Shown here piece by piece: positions 47,856 through 60,420 of a stretch of DNA of 64,000 bases. Every line of letters starts with the position of its first letter. The stretch's first letter is position 1. The notes beneath the pieces are model-generated. The model saw only the letters and a program-made list of their open reading frames with translations, was not told the DNA's origin and made no database searches. Location: assembly GCF_047495875.1 (NCBI RefSeq), contig NC_092467.1, positions 26,042,066-26,106,065 on the forward strand. Reading direction: 5' to 3'. This DNA is from Pithys albifrons albifrons. Lineage: Eukaryota; Chordata; Aves; Passeriformes; Thamnophilidae. Position numbers and translations under genes: made by a program.

Positions 47856-50800
47856 AGGAGAAAGGCTAAAGGTTTCTGTCTTGTGGCTGTACTCACCAGG
47901 AACTACAAACTGTTGGTGGGTGGAAGAATAACATTTAAAGGAGACACCTTTGTGATAGCTCATACCACTAGCTAATGGAGTCATGGAGAAGAAAGCTCTG
48001 ACAAGTGGCTCATTTTCCCCACAGTGGTAAATCACACCCTGCCATCTTCTTTCATAAATTTCATGAATCCGATCTTTTGGGTATCTCCACAGGTTCTCAT
48101 CCAGATCACCAGGATTTGATTAAATCAAGAGATACCAGTAGAGAGAGCCCCAGTAGAGGTGAGGAGCTGTTGGCTGTGTGACAGGCTGGTATCACTGCTG
48201 CAGACACAGAGCTAACTACAGTGTATTACAGGGTTACTTGAACACAAACTACTGTGTGTCTTTGCACAGCTCATCTCATGCAGCTTCTCCTGTGCCTAAG
48301 CCAGCTTGTTTAAAAATAGCTTGAGTACCTCTGTGCTACAGATCCTTCTATGCTCCTGAAGATTTTGACCAAAGTAACTCCTTCACAGGATCATCCAGTC
48401 TGGATGATTTCAGAGAGTTACAATCGAAATCTTTCCTTTCTTGCAGTATCCCATCTCTTTGTGGATACTGAATCAAAATGTCTCTGTTAAAAAAAGGTAT
48501 GAGATTTTATGAAAAGTTGGTCCAAATACAGTTGTGTTTTACCAGCCAGAGGGAAGGGAGAACAACCAGTGCAAAGCAGCAAGTCTGAGCATAGGCAAGT
48601 TCTCAGGGAAGATTATACACCTGAGAAGACCTTCCATGTGAACAGTAAGCAGAAGTGACCCTTGCCATCTCCACAGTGCACTCCATTGGCAAAGAAATAA
48701 AGCTTAAGTCAAGTGTTGATGGAAAAACAGGTAAGAGTAAAACCATAAGGGAGGGGGAGATTGTTATATATCAAAAAGAAAGACATTTGATGTGGGGGAG
48801 TAGATAAGACCCCAATCTTCCTGTACCATTGATTTCCTTCCAGGTGAAGGAAGCATTTAACACACTGTGGTTAAACTTGAACCCTTTTCAGTGCAAATGC
48901 ACAGAAAGGACAGCAGTGGAGGAATGGTCACCAGAATTTAGTGAGGGAGCTTAATGAAAACATGGAAATTAAAAAAAAAAGAAAGAAAGTGAAAAAGGAG
49001 GGAGAACAGAAGCAAGCTGTATTGCAGTTGAAAAAGCTCTGAGTGTTCACTGAAACTGAAAGGGAAAAGAGCAAAACCAGAGTAAATGGAAATTGTTCAA
49101 AGATAATTGAATGTATGTCCAAGTGCTGGCATACGCCAGCCAGCAATAAATACACTGCCTGTGAAAACAAGCTGGTACAGGCAAAGGGTGGAACTCCTTA
49201 AAGCAAACAAGGGGAAGCAAGAAGCACATGCAAGTGGGGCTCCAGGGCTGTGGGGTACAGGAACAGGAGACAAGGCATGACAGGTTAGAGAATGGAGTGG
49301 TAAGGCTGGAAATGAGGCAGAACTATGTATCTTGAACTGCATTCAAATAGGACCCTCAGGCCTACCTCGAGCATGCTGGAAACCTGAAGGAAAGGCAGCT
49401 TGATCACACTGTAAAGGCCTGGCAGAGTTTGGGGGAGTTGATATTTTTGGGACTGTGTTCTGGTAGAATAACCATTTGTTTAGTAAGATGGTGGAGAAAT
49501 CAGTCCTTGCTCTGTGTATGACTTTGCAGGGGCTGAGGCTGCTAACAGAGAAATTTACCTGAGGTATTTTAGCAGACAATGAGCAGAGAAAGCAGAAAAA
49601 GGACAGGGAGTTTCTGGCCTGTCTAGAAAAAACCCACAGAGAGTAGGAATAAAAGATTCTTTCACAAGAAATACCAAGCCAGGTCAAACCAAGCCTGACC
49701 TACTCCAACAGTCTGTCTGTGTCTCCAGCCAGTGTACAAAGGAAGAATAAGAAATATACACTGAGCAAAGAGCCCCTTCTCCAGGTGCAGGGAGCAGTAT
49801 TGCTCCTGCAGCAAGGAAACATCCCTGAGCTGAGCACATCAGTCAAACTGCCCCAATTTGCTTGGGCACAGAATTGGATGGACATGGCTCAGCCATTTTC
49901 AGAAACAATTTCCCTTTTCTGTTGCCTGGAAAGCCTACTGAGAACCAAAGAGAACACCACACAGGCATAACTTCAAGTCCTGAGCCAGGAGTCAACATTT
50001 GCTGCAGAACATTCTTTAAAGGGGTGTTCCCAAAGCAAAAATTAAGGCAGAACTTATGAGGCATAAAGAGCTGGTGGTCACAACAAATAAAACAATACCT
50101 GCCAATAGTAAAATCCCTTCAAAAGCATAGATTAAAACCAAAGTGCAAATGGGGATGTAATGTTTGCAACCCCATGAAGAAAATGCAGCAGCACAAACAG
50201 GAGAAGGACCCGTGTCCTCACTTGGTCCATTAGAACATGCCTATCCTTGATCAAGCTGATTCCTGAATGAGAGGAGGCAGCCTAGATGCATTATCTGATG
50301 AGGAGACCAGGGATTAGCATCAAAAATACTTCCACAAAGACTTTCTTTGCTCCAGCTACATTTGTGCTTGCTGTACATTGCCTTCCTCACAGATTTCAGG
50401 AAATAAGTGCTCTGCTGGCTCACCTCTCACAGCTGCAAAGTGATGCCTTGCCCATGTTCAGTGAACGCAGGCACAAGGAAAGAAACCCATGGGAAAGGAG
50501 ATCCCACTAGAAGCAGATTGCCTGTCAAAGCATAAAGCTCCCATGAAGAACAGCTAGCAATTGAGCAACCACCCAAAAACTGCTTGGCAAAGTAATTTTG
50601 AGCTGATGTAGCTGAGAAAATGTGGGTCTGTTTGCAGATCATTTGTCAGGCAGAAGAGTGTGCCAGACTGCTAGGAAGAAACACTTGAGCTGCCTGCAAT
50701 TCTAGGTCTATTTATTTATATATTTATTAAAACGACTCTAAGTACTTTTTGTTTACCAAATCATGTGTTTTCAAAACAGAACAACTACTACTTAGAAGAT

Positions 50801-51881
50801 GGAGAGAAAATTAAAAAGAGGACCTTTCCAGTGGAAACAACATCCATATTTCAATGCTACATTTTTTATCTTCTCTACAACCACATAAACTCTAATTAGA
50901 TCTGACTAAAGCATCTGCTTTAGCAACACCTGATTTACAAGCCAGGGAAACCAACAGAAAGACTTCTACTTATTTCAGGGTGTTTTGCAGTAGTTTTGTG
51001 TTGGACTAACCAGTAAATCCAGTCAAAAACAAAAGTGAAAATAATTCATGCTCCCCAAAAAGGAGCAAAGAGATTCTGGAAAGAAGTATCTGAAAGTAGG
51101 AAGGTGTCTTGATCAACACTCTTTCTCTTACCTGTGTCTCTTGCAGTAACCTGATGTACATTAGATGAATTTTTGAGGAAAAGAACCAAAACAGCCAAGC
51201 CTACAGTGGTTCCAGAACCCTGCTACTCCTGTCCCAAGAGCCTGATTCATTTATTGTACGGTTTTTCATGGATGCTAAAATCCCCTTTATTCTCCTCTGT
51301 GCTGCTGCTGCCTTTGATTGTACAGAAGGGATTTCTAAATGTTTATTTACTACCATCCTCCTATAATTCCTGCATCTTGGAGGAAAGAGAGACCAGTTCA
51401 TTTTGAAGCAGGATGTTCATCTTTTCGATGGCTAGCACAGACTGGGGCATCAATAAATTAAGGGTTCTCGGGATTAATTGATTGGAACAAGGTTGGTTAA
51501 CTTTATGACTAAATGGGAACTAATCTGCTAGCAGGCAGACTGGAGTTGGGTTACATTTATCCTCCATGAATTTGGGCTGTGAAAATGAAAATATGATGAT
51601 GATAGCAGTAATACAAACAGGGATGCTGAACAGAAGAGGAAAAAGAAGGTTTTTCTCCCTAAAGAAAATTTACACAGGCTCTGCTAGATCTGAAATGATA
51701 TCTCCCTCAACCTCCTTTCTTTGTGAAAATCACTACTTCTGAAACAGAAATTCTAGTGAAGGAAAGATCCTATTATCAGCAGCAATCACATTTCACAGCA
51801 ATGTGATTAACTGCCGGTCACATGCTCCCCTCGCTCACCACTTGTAGACAGCTCAATAATTTTAACGAGGAAAGAAGAGTG
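47856..51881. other. Unique non-coding DNA
   Basis: There is no recognised gene or transposon. A segment at 51415-51570 ('ttctcgggattaattgattgg') resembles a regulatory element. Frames up to 114 codons have no recognisable product. Confidence 0.5.
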
Positions 51882-51975
51882 CCTTTCCCTTTCTTCCTTC
51901 CCTCCTTTCTTCTTCCCTCCCTTCCCCTCCCCCTCCCCTTTTTTCTTTCTTCCTTCGTCTTCTCTCTCCCCCTTC
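51882..51975 (+). repeat. Polypyrimidine tract with G-quadruplex motif on minus strand
   Basis: Seventy-five consecutive C/T bases (51882-51956), one G, then 18 more pyrimidines lead to 'cag'. Within it, C runs at 51915-17, 51919-21, 51924-27, 51929-33 and 51935-38 are separated by one or two T, so the minus strand has five G runs with 1-2 base loops, a strong parallel G-quadruplex pattern. Confidence 0.9.
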
Positions 51976-51977
51976 AG

Positions 51978-52432
51978 ACTTCCCTTACAAGGCAGGCAGT
52001 TGAAGCTGACCCTTAAGGAAAACCCCACTGGGACTTGGATATCACTTATCAAGTCTAAATATGCTGTCCTGGTCCAGGTTGATGTGAAGTGCGGCAGCCA
52101 CGTCGCAGAAATCTCCCCCTTTCAGAACAAAACCAGTCACCTTGGCCAGGAAATGTACTACCTCCATCACAGTCACACTTCAATCACCAGCCTCTCCCTT
52201 GTCTCAGCTCCTGTCCTTGGTTCGGAGTATTTACAGCCCATCTGTCTGTCTCAAACACACTTCTCACTCAAGAGGGAAATTAATCTCTCCTTCACTCCTC
52301 TCTCCCCTTTCTCTCTCTGCTTCTCTCTTCCCCTTCCCCCAACACTTGCAATTTGCCATGAACAGCTTCACTTTTCTCATCTAAAATTCTCAATGACTTT
52401 GAAAATTGACTGCACCCACACACCTGGGCACG
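51978..52432 (+). other. Candidate exon after extreme polypyrimidine tract (unproven)
   Basis: The acceptor AG (51976-51977) follows about 93 pyrimidines, so a splice site here would be strong. A donor-like 'gggcacg|gtgagaga' (GT at 52433-52434) lies 455 bases on. One plus frame is open for the whole distance, about 151 codons, and includes 'TLKENPTGTWISLI' near its start. However, the C/T-rich second half (52260-52350) has few possible stop codons in any frame, so the open frame is weaker evidence than its length suggests. The peptide is not recognised. Confidence 0.25.
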
Positions 52433-52839
52433 GTGAGAGATAATTGATTGCATTTTTATTTCGTCTCTTCCCTAAACTGTTTTCCTTGCTAATGGCCAGT
52501 TCTCTGCCATTTTTTTTTTTAAACTGACACTCTGTGTGAGGGACTGAGGGAAAGGAAGAAATAACCAGCTGCTGAATATTGTCTCTCCTGCCTCTCTAAG
52601 GAATTAAAAGCTTGGTGAGTGATGAGGATCTTGTGTGGAGACAGATCAGATCTCACAGGGTCCAGATGACAGAAAGCTTTGCAGGGGACTCTGAGGCTTT
52701 GCAAAGGGACATGTCCTGTGGCACTGTTAAAAGCAAAGGTCACACAGGCTCCATGGCCAGTAACTAGGGGCACCTCCACGTTTCTCAGTTTCAGTTTCAA
52801 GGCTTAAATTACTCACCCTCTTTCCAAACTGTGCAGTCT
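52433..52839. other. Unique non-coding DNA
   Basis: About 400 bases with a T10 run near 52510 and no recognised feature. Confidence 0.5.
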
Positions 52840-52950
52840 CCCTATTTCACATGCACGGAAACTGAGGCATGGTGGAGAAGGGTGATTTGCACAAACTCTC
52901 ATGAGATGGGAGGCACTACAACTGCCAAAGCACAGGACTGGGAGAGGACA
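52840..52950 (-). mobile_element. MIR SINE remnant
   Basis: Read on the plus strand, 'ggaaactgaggca' (52857-52869) followed by 'gatttgcacaaactctca' and 'ggcactacaactgccaaagc' follows the complement of the MIR core (ggaaactgaggca-cagagaggttaagtaacttgcccaaggtcacac-agctagtaagtgg). The first 13 bases match exactly. Old and diverged. Confidence 0.6.
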
Positions 52951-55900
52951 CATCCTACTTTTACATCCAGATTGTCCAGCTTGGTATCAAGTGAGGACAG
53001 AGGAACCAAATTATTCAGAAGTGGACATTGAACTTGGCTCCGAAAGCCAAATGAAGGCTCTTAAAAACTCACACAGATTTCTCAGGTAAAATACTGTCTG
53101 TAATGTCGCTGACTCAGTTTCCCTATGGTAACAGTAACAGGACAATTTGGATGTGAATCTGCCTCTCATTGTCAGGAATTGGTGGCAGCTCTGTTGTTAT
53201 GTCTTTCAGGCTGAAAGAATATTACTAGCATGTTTGTTCCCAGCAAAACCCTGCTTCTCCTCCCATTCCCTAACTCACAATGGAAATCTAACTCCAGAGG
53301 CTGTAGTAGAGATTATGGACATTGAAATTGCAATGCAGGTATAAAGGATGGGTTTCATAGGTGGAGTCAAATAGAATTGGTAAAACAAAGCCATCAATTG
53401 AACCTAGAAGGCATATGCTGATTAGGTGAATACTTCCTTCTTGGGATTACCTCCTTGAGGCTTTGCTTCTTGGAAAGTAAAAGTTGCTCTTCATGCTGTG
53501 TGGTGACTCTTACTGCAGGAATGTGCCAAGAAAAAAGCCCAAGGTTTTGGGGTATATTGGGTCACTCCACCTGCAGCTGGAGGCCCAACGAGATCAGTCT
53601 TGAGACAGAAAGAAACTCTGGAGAAGCCACTTTTGAAATGACGCACAGCATTTGGCCCTCAAATCCTGACAGAGATAATTCAGTGTATCCAGATTGCCTG
53701 GAGCAACTGAACACACTCCTGGGCAAAATCACATTTATATCTTACAAAACAAGTAATAACTGGAAAAGAAGGCCATAGCCCACAATTTAAGGGAGATCAT
53801 GGGCATCTTACAAAGAATTTCTCTTTGAGAATCTGTGTTCAGCTGTTCAAGGAAAAAAAATGCAGCTCCTGAGGAGAAGAGAGGAAAAGGTCTGGATTCA
53901 AATCTGCAGTATGAGCATGCCTCTGGTTTCCATGCTATCTATGGCCTTCAAGATCCTGACAGTGAAATCAGCCTTCAGTTTAATCCTACACCTGGGAGCT
54001 CAAGATTGAGAAAAGCTTGAGAGAATTTGCAGTCATATAAGATTTCTGCAGTACAAGATGACAGAAATTCTGTGAAGTATCTTGATTTTGCCAGATTACT
54101 TGCCTAAACCTAAAGATATTTTGGCACTATGCAGTTTAAAGTCTACTCTGTGCTTTATTTCAAGTCTATATAGCAAAACTTGATCCAAAAGAAACTTCTC
54201 CAGCAAAGTATGAGCTTGTACTTAGGTGGCCTAAGCCAATTTACCTCAAGTCTCATAAAGCCAAAGCTACTCTAACATTTTGCTAATCTGTAAGAGACAG
54301 GAACATCCTTCACTTCTAACCTTTCCAGCACAGATCAGCTGATTACGTACATCAAATACCAGTGTCAGAGATGAGCGAGAGCAGTAGCAGTGGGAAATAA
54401 GATTTAGCCCCCACCTTCATTTAATTTTTCTGATCAAAATGTTTCAAAACCCACTTATGTCCAAGGGTATCCTCAGGCTGGATCAAGGTGTCAGGCAGAT
54501 ACTGGACCCTTCTTTTCTCTTAGTCCATTGCAGAAGACAGAAAGAACAGGCCGGTGCTTCCAGGAATGCAGGTCAGGTTTCTAGGGAACGATTCCTAGGG
54601 GTGCCTGCCTGAAGGATTTCAAAGCAAGACTTACCCAGCAATAGCATTTAGAGAAGGGTGGATGATTTTGTTAGGGAGAATATAGGTTTGTTTGAAATAT
54701 TCATCCTCTCTATACAAACTTGTTTCCTTTTTCATCTATTTCAGTAAGTATCTATTTCCTCTCCAATCTTATAGTACGAGATGCTTATATAACCTTCACT
54801 CAAGGACCACAGATTTAAGCAGAAACATGTTTTATCCTTTCCTTTCACCTCATCTGTGGATTTCTATAACTGCAGGAATGGGGAAGCACTCCCAGGGCAA
54901 GCTCCCCTCTCATCAGTTTACAGTGATCTCAGGGAACAACCTCTGGCTTTGCCAAATGTGTACAAACACAAAATTTGTACAGGGCTGAAGTCGAATTCTG
55001 CTTTAACATTCACTGTAAAAGTCAAACCTTCTTGTTATTTACTGTCAGTCTTCAGACCAAAGTAACAACACCCTTTGCTAGTGCGCTGACCTGCTGTGAC
55101 CTGCCCAGCTCTCTTGGCTTTCCCCAACATTAACAAAAAACATTTACAGACCAGTGACTGTCAACAAGAGTTAACTTTTACTGGCCCTACACAGCTCTAT
55201 CCTTCAGGTGCCTGAAGGCCGACAATTGGCAATTACTCTATTTGCCAACTGAAGAGAAACTTCCCTTTTTCAGAGTGCTCCATTGATAGGCACTCCCAAG
55301 TAAAAGGATGAAGAAATCCAAATCCCAGCACAGTGGGAAGCCTTCCTCTGTGTCCAGCAGGCCCTGGATCAGGCTTCTACTCAAGTGGTAATTACTTGAA
55401 AAGAAAGAGCTGTTGCAATCTTTGGAGCTAGCACAGGGCAGAGAATCATTCACAAGTGTTAACCCTGGTCTGGTCTGTCAGCATCTCAGCTTCCTCCCTG
55501 CCTTAGAGCAAAATGTTTGGGGTCAGCCATCTCTAACTCAAGTACTGGATATGACCTTCTACACTCCTGTGGGAAAGGAAAATCTTAGATTGGAAACCCA
55601 GAAGATGTAACCTCCAGTGGGCCACATGCCTCTGACTCTCTCAGCAAGAGTTTTTGTCCTTGTGGCCAGGCTGGGCCTTCTGGTTTTTATGAATGTATTT
55701 CAAACAACAGGGGAAATGTAACAAACCAACCAATTAATTAGCAGGTACTGCAGAAGGCAAGAAAAGAACAATGCTGTACAGAATGACTGTGTTTCCTCTC
55801 CATTTACTTCACACAGACAGAAGTGTTAGTGACAGCAAAGTGCAGAATAGTAATTCCTGAAAGAATAATTAAAAAAAAACCAAACAAACAAACCAAAATT

Positions 55901-58687
55901 AACAAACAAAGCCAACAACAACTTAACAGTACTGTTTCTATGGATTTTGTAAAATAAGCAAGGCTGTACTTGGTGCAGACAGCATTTGATCTGTACCAGA
56001 ACTGTTCTCTTTGGGATGTCCTAGAAATGCAATTGATCTTCCACTGAAGCAAGGGTGATTCATACTGATCCTGCCCAGTCTCATTAATAAATGTCCCCAT
56101 AAGGCAGCAAGAAAACCAGAATTCTGGAGAGTCAGTATATACATTATGAACATAGATATTTTTTTCTATTTCTCTAACTAGAGTCCAAATGAGCAAACAT
56201 ATTCCAAAGCTTCAATTCCCCTTAGGGATCTGACCTCGGATAAAGCCATGACAGAGTCACTGCCATGACTCCACTGCTGCACAGATTTACCAGATGGTAC
56301 CTGAGAACCATCAGTCTTAAACCTGTAGCCCACCCTGTGCTGCTCCACAGTGTCTTGCAGAAACAGAAACCACAGCTTGCCCAAGTTGCATGTGATGTAA
56401 ATACGGGTTTTTTTGGCAAGAGACCACTATGGAATCCAGAATGATTTCACGGTTACCTGTTCAAAACCATTTACTAATCTCGTATTAGTTATGGATACTT
56501 CTAAAAAATGTGATTTTCAACCCAGAGAAAGATTCAAGTAGATCCTGCTACCTCACAAAGCCACAGAAGACAGAAAACAGGGAATGAACAAGAGAGTACC
56601 CAGTGTAGCTCAAAATTAGTGCTGCTTCTGAAGGATTTTTCTTATGAAGCAGGTGAGATATGAGTAAGCTACTCTGCATGGAGCACCAGAGCCACTGTGC
56701 CAGCAGTCAGGCTCTGAATCTGCCAGAGCTAACAGGAAAACAATATGTAATTATCGTGTTTGCAAATGCAGGGATGTTTGGACTCTTGTGTAAATAAGAG
56801 GTATCCCTAGCCAAGGAGAAGAGAATTTAATGATACATGGTAGGAAGAGCTAGGAGTACAGCATGGTAAGAATTAACCTATAAATTTTCCAAGAGGAGGA
56901 GCCCATTGAGAAAGGATGTGAGAGAGAAGAAAACACAGTTATTTAAAGTATAGATACTGTCAGGATCTGAGTCTGCAGAAGGCTTTACATGAAAAGGAGT
57001 CAGAGATATGCCAGAGACCAGGACAGTATTCCCCGCCAGATGAACAACATCAAGAAATGGAGAGAAGGTGATAGAGCTCCAGAATGTTCACCTGCATCCA
57101 GAGAGACAAACTCAAACCTTACTTTCTATAAAACACCCAAAGCTGCAGGTGAAGATGGTCTGTCTCCAAATGGAGGTGTACAAGAAGCTGATAAACATGT
57201 CTAGACTAGGCCTGGGCTTTAGAGGGGACAGGAAGCACACAGTGCTGAAGAAGGTCAGCTTGGAGCAGATAACCATCTGGAAAGCAAATCCACCATGTGC
57301 ATCATGCAGCTGAGAGGAATGTGGTGGTCTTATGTCCATTTGTCAGTGGAAATATGTCCACAAGACAGAACCAGCTGAGAGGTTTGGCAGCATGTTTTCA
57401 CAAAGAAAGAAGGCATGCAGCGGGTTATTGAGAAGTCTTCACTTTTCACCTCTAAATTCAGTTCCACCAGATGAGAGCTAGGGCACAGTGGCATGGGTAA
57501 GCTCTCTGTTGGTACATGGGTTTTTTGGCTGTTAATTCAGTGCTAAATTCACACACATGGGAAACACCCTCATCAGAAGATATAAAAGCAATTCCTTGTA
57601 TATATCACACCATTCACAGTATCTCACAGCCACTCTCTGGAGCATTCAAATACAGCACAGTCAGACCTACCGGGACTTAGAGACTCTGGGTCACCTCTGA
57701 ATGCACAGTTACCAGCCTTTCCCTACACCCTGGTGACCTGGCTGGTAATGGATGTTTCAAGGAAGAGCCCAGAAACACAGAAACTGTCTCACACCAATTG
57801 CCTTTGAGGGTACTGTGCTCTGAAAAAGACAGCCTGCACTCATCAGCTCTCCAGAGCAAAACAAGCTGGAGGTGGCTGAAAGCATCTGCTACTTCAGGGA
57901 GACCCTGACCTGCCTCCTGATATCCAGGAGGAATCCTTCTGAAACACCCAGCTGCAGCATGGTTAATAGCAGTCTCTCATGCTATACTACATTCTCATTC
58001 AACTTGAGCAAACACTTCTGCCTGGCCTGGAAGACAGTGTTGATGATGCAAGTTTCCTAAGCTGGGAATTTAGTCACTTGTGGCTGTGTTGCTCTAGTCC
58101 TATCTCTTAACCTCATTCAAAATCCACTCATCTACCTCACTGAAACAAGTCTACTCCTTCTTGCTATTTCCTGTAAAGAATATAAACACCTCCAAATGCT
58201 CTCTATCAGTATTTGCAAAGATTTTATGGCACAGTCAGTGGACTTTGAGACAGGCAAAACCATGAAGAGAGGTCTTCTGAAATCAAGACATCAGTGCTTG
58301 AATGAAGAGCAACAACAGAAGGGAATTTGAAGTGTGAACATTTGCACAAGTGCATTTCAGTGAGCAACAGGCCTGTAAAGGTCTTTTATGCATATTCACC
58401 ATATGCATGTGGCTGTGCCCACTGTTGGCTTGGCTGAGCAGACCACAGTTGCTGACCAAGGTGATCAAAATGGAATTTACCCACCTGGGCTTGTGTTTGC
58501 TTACCTTGTTTCATGGCCACTTGCCTGTCAGTTTAGAAACAGTGCTTACCCTTTGCAAAGCCCCAGTAGGAATGGAAAAGGGGAGAAAGAAAAATAAAAT
58601 TAAAAAGTATTAATTATAAGGGTTTTTTTAAAAAATAATTTGAAAGATAAAGCCCACTTTTTAATTCAGCACAGCTTTAACACAGCA
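52951..58687. other. Unique non-coding DNA
   Basis: There is no recognised gene. An A/C-rich low-complexity tract lies at 55868-55925. Frames up to 130 codons (minus, 55804-56196) match nothing known. A faint LINE-like phrase near 57873 was examined and not accepted. Confidence 0.5.
55868..55925 (+). repeat. A/C-rich low-complexity tract
   Basis: An A run grading into AAAC/CAAA units. It is the complement in style of the G/T tract at 29560-29710. Confidence 0.8.
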
Positions 58688-58816
58688 TGTCAAGGTCAGG
58701 CTGTATGGGGCTCTGAGCAACCTGGTCTAACTAAAGGTGTCCTTGCCCATGGCAGGGGGTTGGAATAATATGGTCTTTAAGGTCTTTTCCAACCCAAACC
58801 ATTCTGTTATTCTATG
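58688..58816 (+). mobile_element. CR1 LINE, extreme 3' end
   Basis: Plus orientation. 'tcaaggtcaggctgtatgg' (58690-58708), 'ggctctgagcaacctggtct' (58709-58728), 'ggtgtccttgcccatggcag' (58737-58756), 'tggtctttaaggtcttttcc' (58771-58790) and terminal 'aacccaaaccattctgttat' (58791-58810) plus 'tctatg' are an almost textbook CR1 3' end with its tail. Only about 130 bases remain. Confidence 0.93.
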
Positions 58817-60334
58817 CAGAAAATGTGGTTGTCTGTCTCATTTGCTAAAGCACCTCTTCCCCAGCATGGTGATGACTATACTCTTCAGTAATTCAGTTTA
58901 ATTGAAATTCTATGCCTGTTAAATTCTGAGTCCTGTATCGATCAACATATGTCAACTGTGGAAAATTGTACTAAATTGTGTTGTTTTACTGTGCAGCAGT
59001 CAACTATCTGTTAGTGTCTGAAGTTAGTTTATTTCACCTACTCAAAATTGGACCTGGACTGATATTACATCTAGAATTGGATTTTCTGTTCTTGATTTTT
59101 AATAACTAGGATTTGTACCACACTCAGAGAGATAAACAGAGCCAGCAATTGGGACTGTGAATCCATCAACTCTTCAGCATGAAGCAGACCCTTGCCTCGT
59201 TCAGAGCTGCATGGGAAGCCTCCTGGGATCAGTCAGCTCTTGCTCAAGGTGCTGGAATTCCACAAGCAGCTCTCTCCCCTCTCTGCTGGTCCTAAACTGA
59301 TCCCATTACAGAGGCTACATGGTACTTAAATATGCACCTGACCTTATTTTCCACAAAAGTATTTTCCAAGCCTTCTTTTCCTGTTCTGAATGATCCTCTG
59401 GGGCTTTCTGCAAGAATCATGGTGCTGAAATGTTGCATTCTGAGCTGTGCAACATTTGATCATCTAATCAAGGCAAGATTTCCCCCAAATATAAAAGATA
59501 AAGAGAAGAATAAAATTGTGCCAGTGTATTTGCAGAAAGTAGATAAAACAATAGAGATCCAAATGTGCTTTCTGGTTACTACACCAACAGGAAATTTAAA
59601 CAAACTGTTACAGGGGATCATCATTTGGGGCTTTTGGCACATCATTAACACTAGCCTTCAGGAACCTCAGTATCTAACACTCCAGAAATGAAAGGAGATT
59701 AGATATCACATTTTGGAGCTTAAAGACTTCAAAATTTTCCACGGGTGAATTTTCCATAAGAGCAGTTCTCTTTATGGAGCTAACAGGTGACTTGTAAAAG
59801 AGGCAAATAAAAATATTTTTTCCTCTGTAATATAGTGCTAAGGATATATTTCTGAAACAAAAGGGAATTGAAGGCATTGAATAATTACAAACAGACTGGG
59901 ATCTAGAGACTGCTGCTATATGAGTATTTTCTCTTTTGGATTTATTTCAGCAGGAAGAAACTGGGAGGGTTACTTTTTTTCTCCCTTCAGTCACAGGTAA
60001 ACAAACTCTTTCTGCAAAACAACAGAAAAAAAGTAGTTTTTCATTCTTTACACCTCCTTTTGGTTTTTCTCTTCCTAGATCTTTCACATTAACTGACAAA
60101 TCCACCCCTTGCTGCAGGTTAAGCCCATTGCTCCTGCTTTTAACTACCATATGGTCAAGGAGAACAGATTATTCCCCACCCCTCCCCTCCATAGTCATGC
60201 AGGTAATTAAAGACTGTAACTTGTTCTCCCTCTATTTGATTTATCCCCAAACTAAATGACTCTGAGTTCTATTGAACTTTTCTCTCAAATCCTGTCTTCC
60301 AGATCTCCAGTTGTTTCTGCAGCTATCATCCTCT
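58817..60334. other. Unique non-coding DNA
   Basis: There is no recognised gene or transposon. Frames up to 119 codons (59332-59691) match nothing known. Confidence 0.55.
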
Positions 60335-60420
60335 GTAAAAAAACAAAACAAAACAAAAAACAACCCCCAATAAACCAACAAAACCCCCCAAAACCCAACA
60401 AACCCACACCCAGAACTAGC
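60335..60420 (+). repeat. A/C-rich low-complexity tract
   Basis: AAAAC-type units grading into AACCC-type ones, then CACACCC. It creates part of the 103-codon frame at 60256-60567. Confidence 0.85.

Noticed and set aside
57873..57918. Peptide KLEVAESICYFRETL, similar to a motif near the end of RTE-type LINE proteins
   Set aside because: Only about 15 residues agree. Nothing before or after continues the match and a stop lies shortly upstream, so chance is the better explanation unless a protein search extends it.
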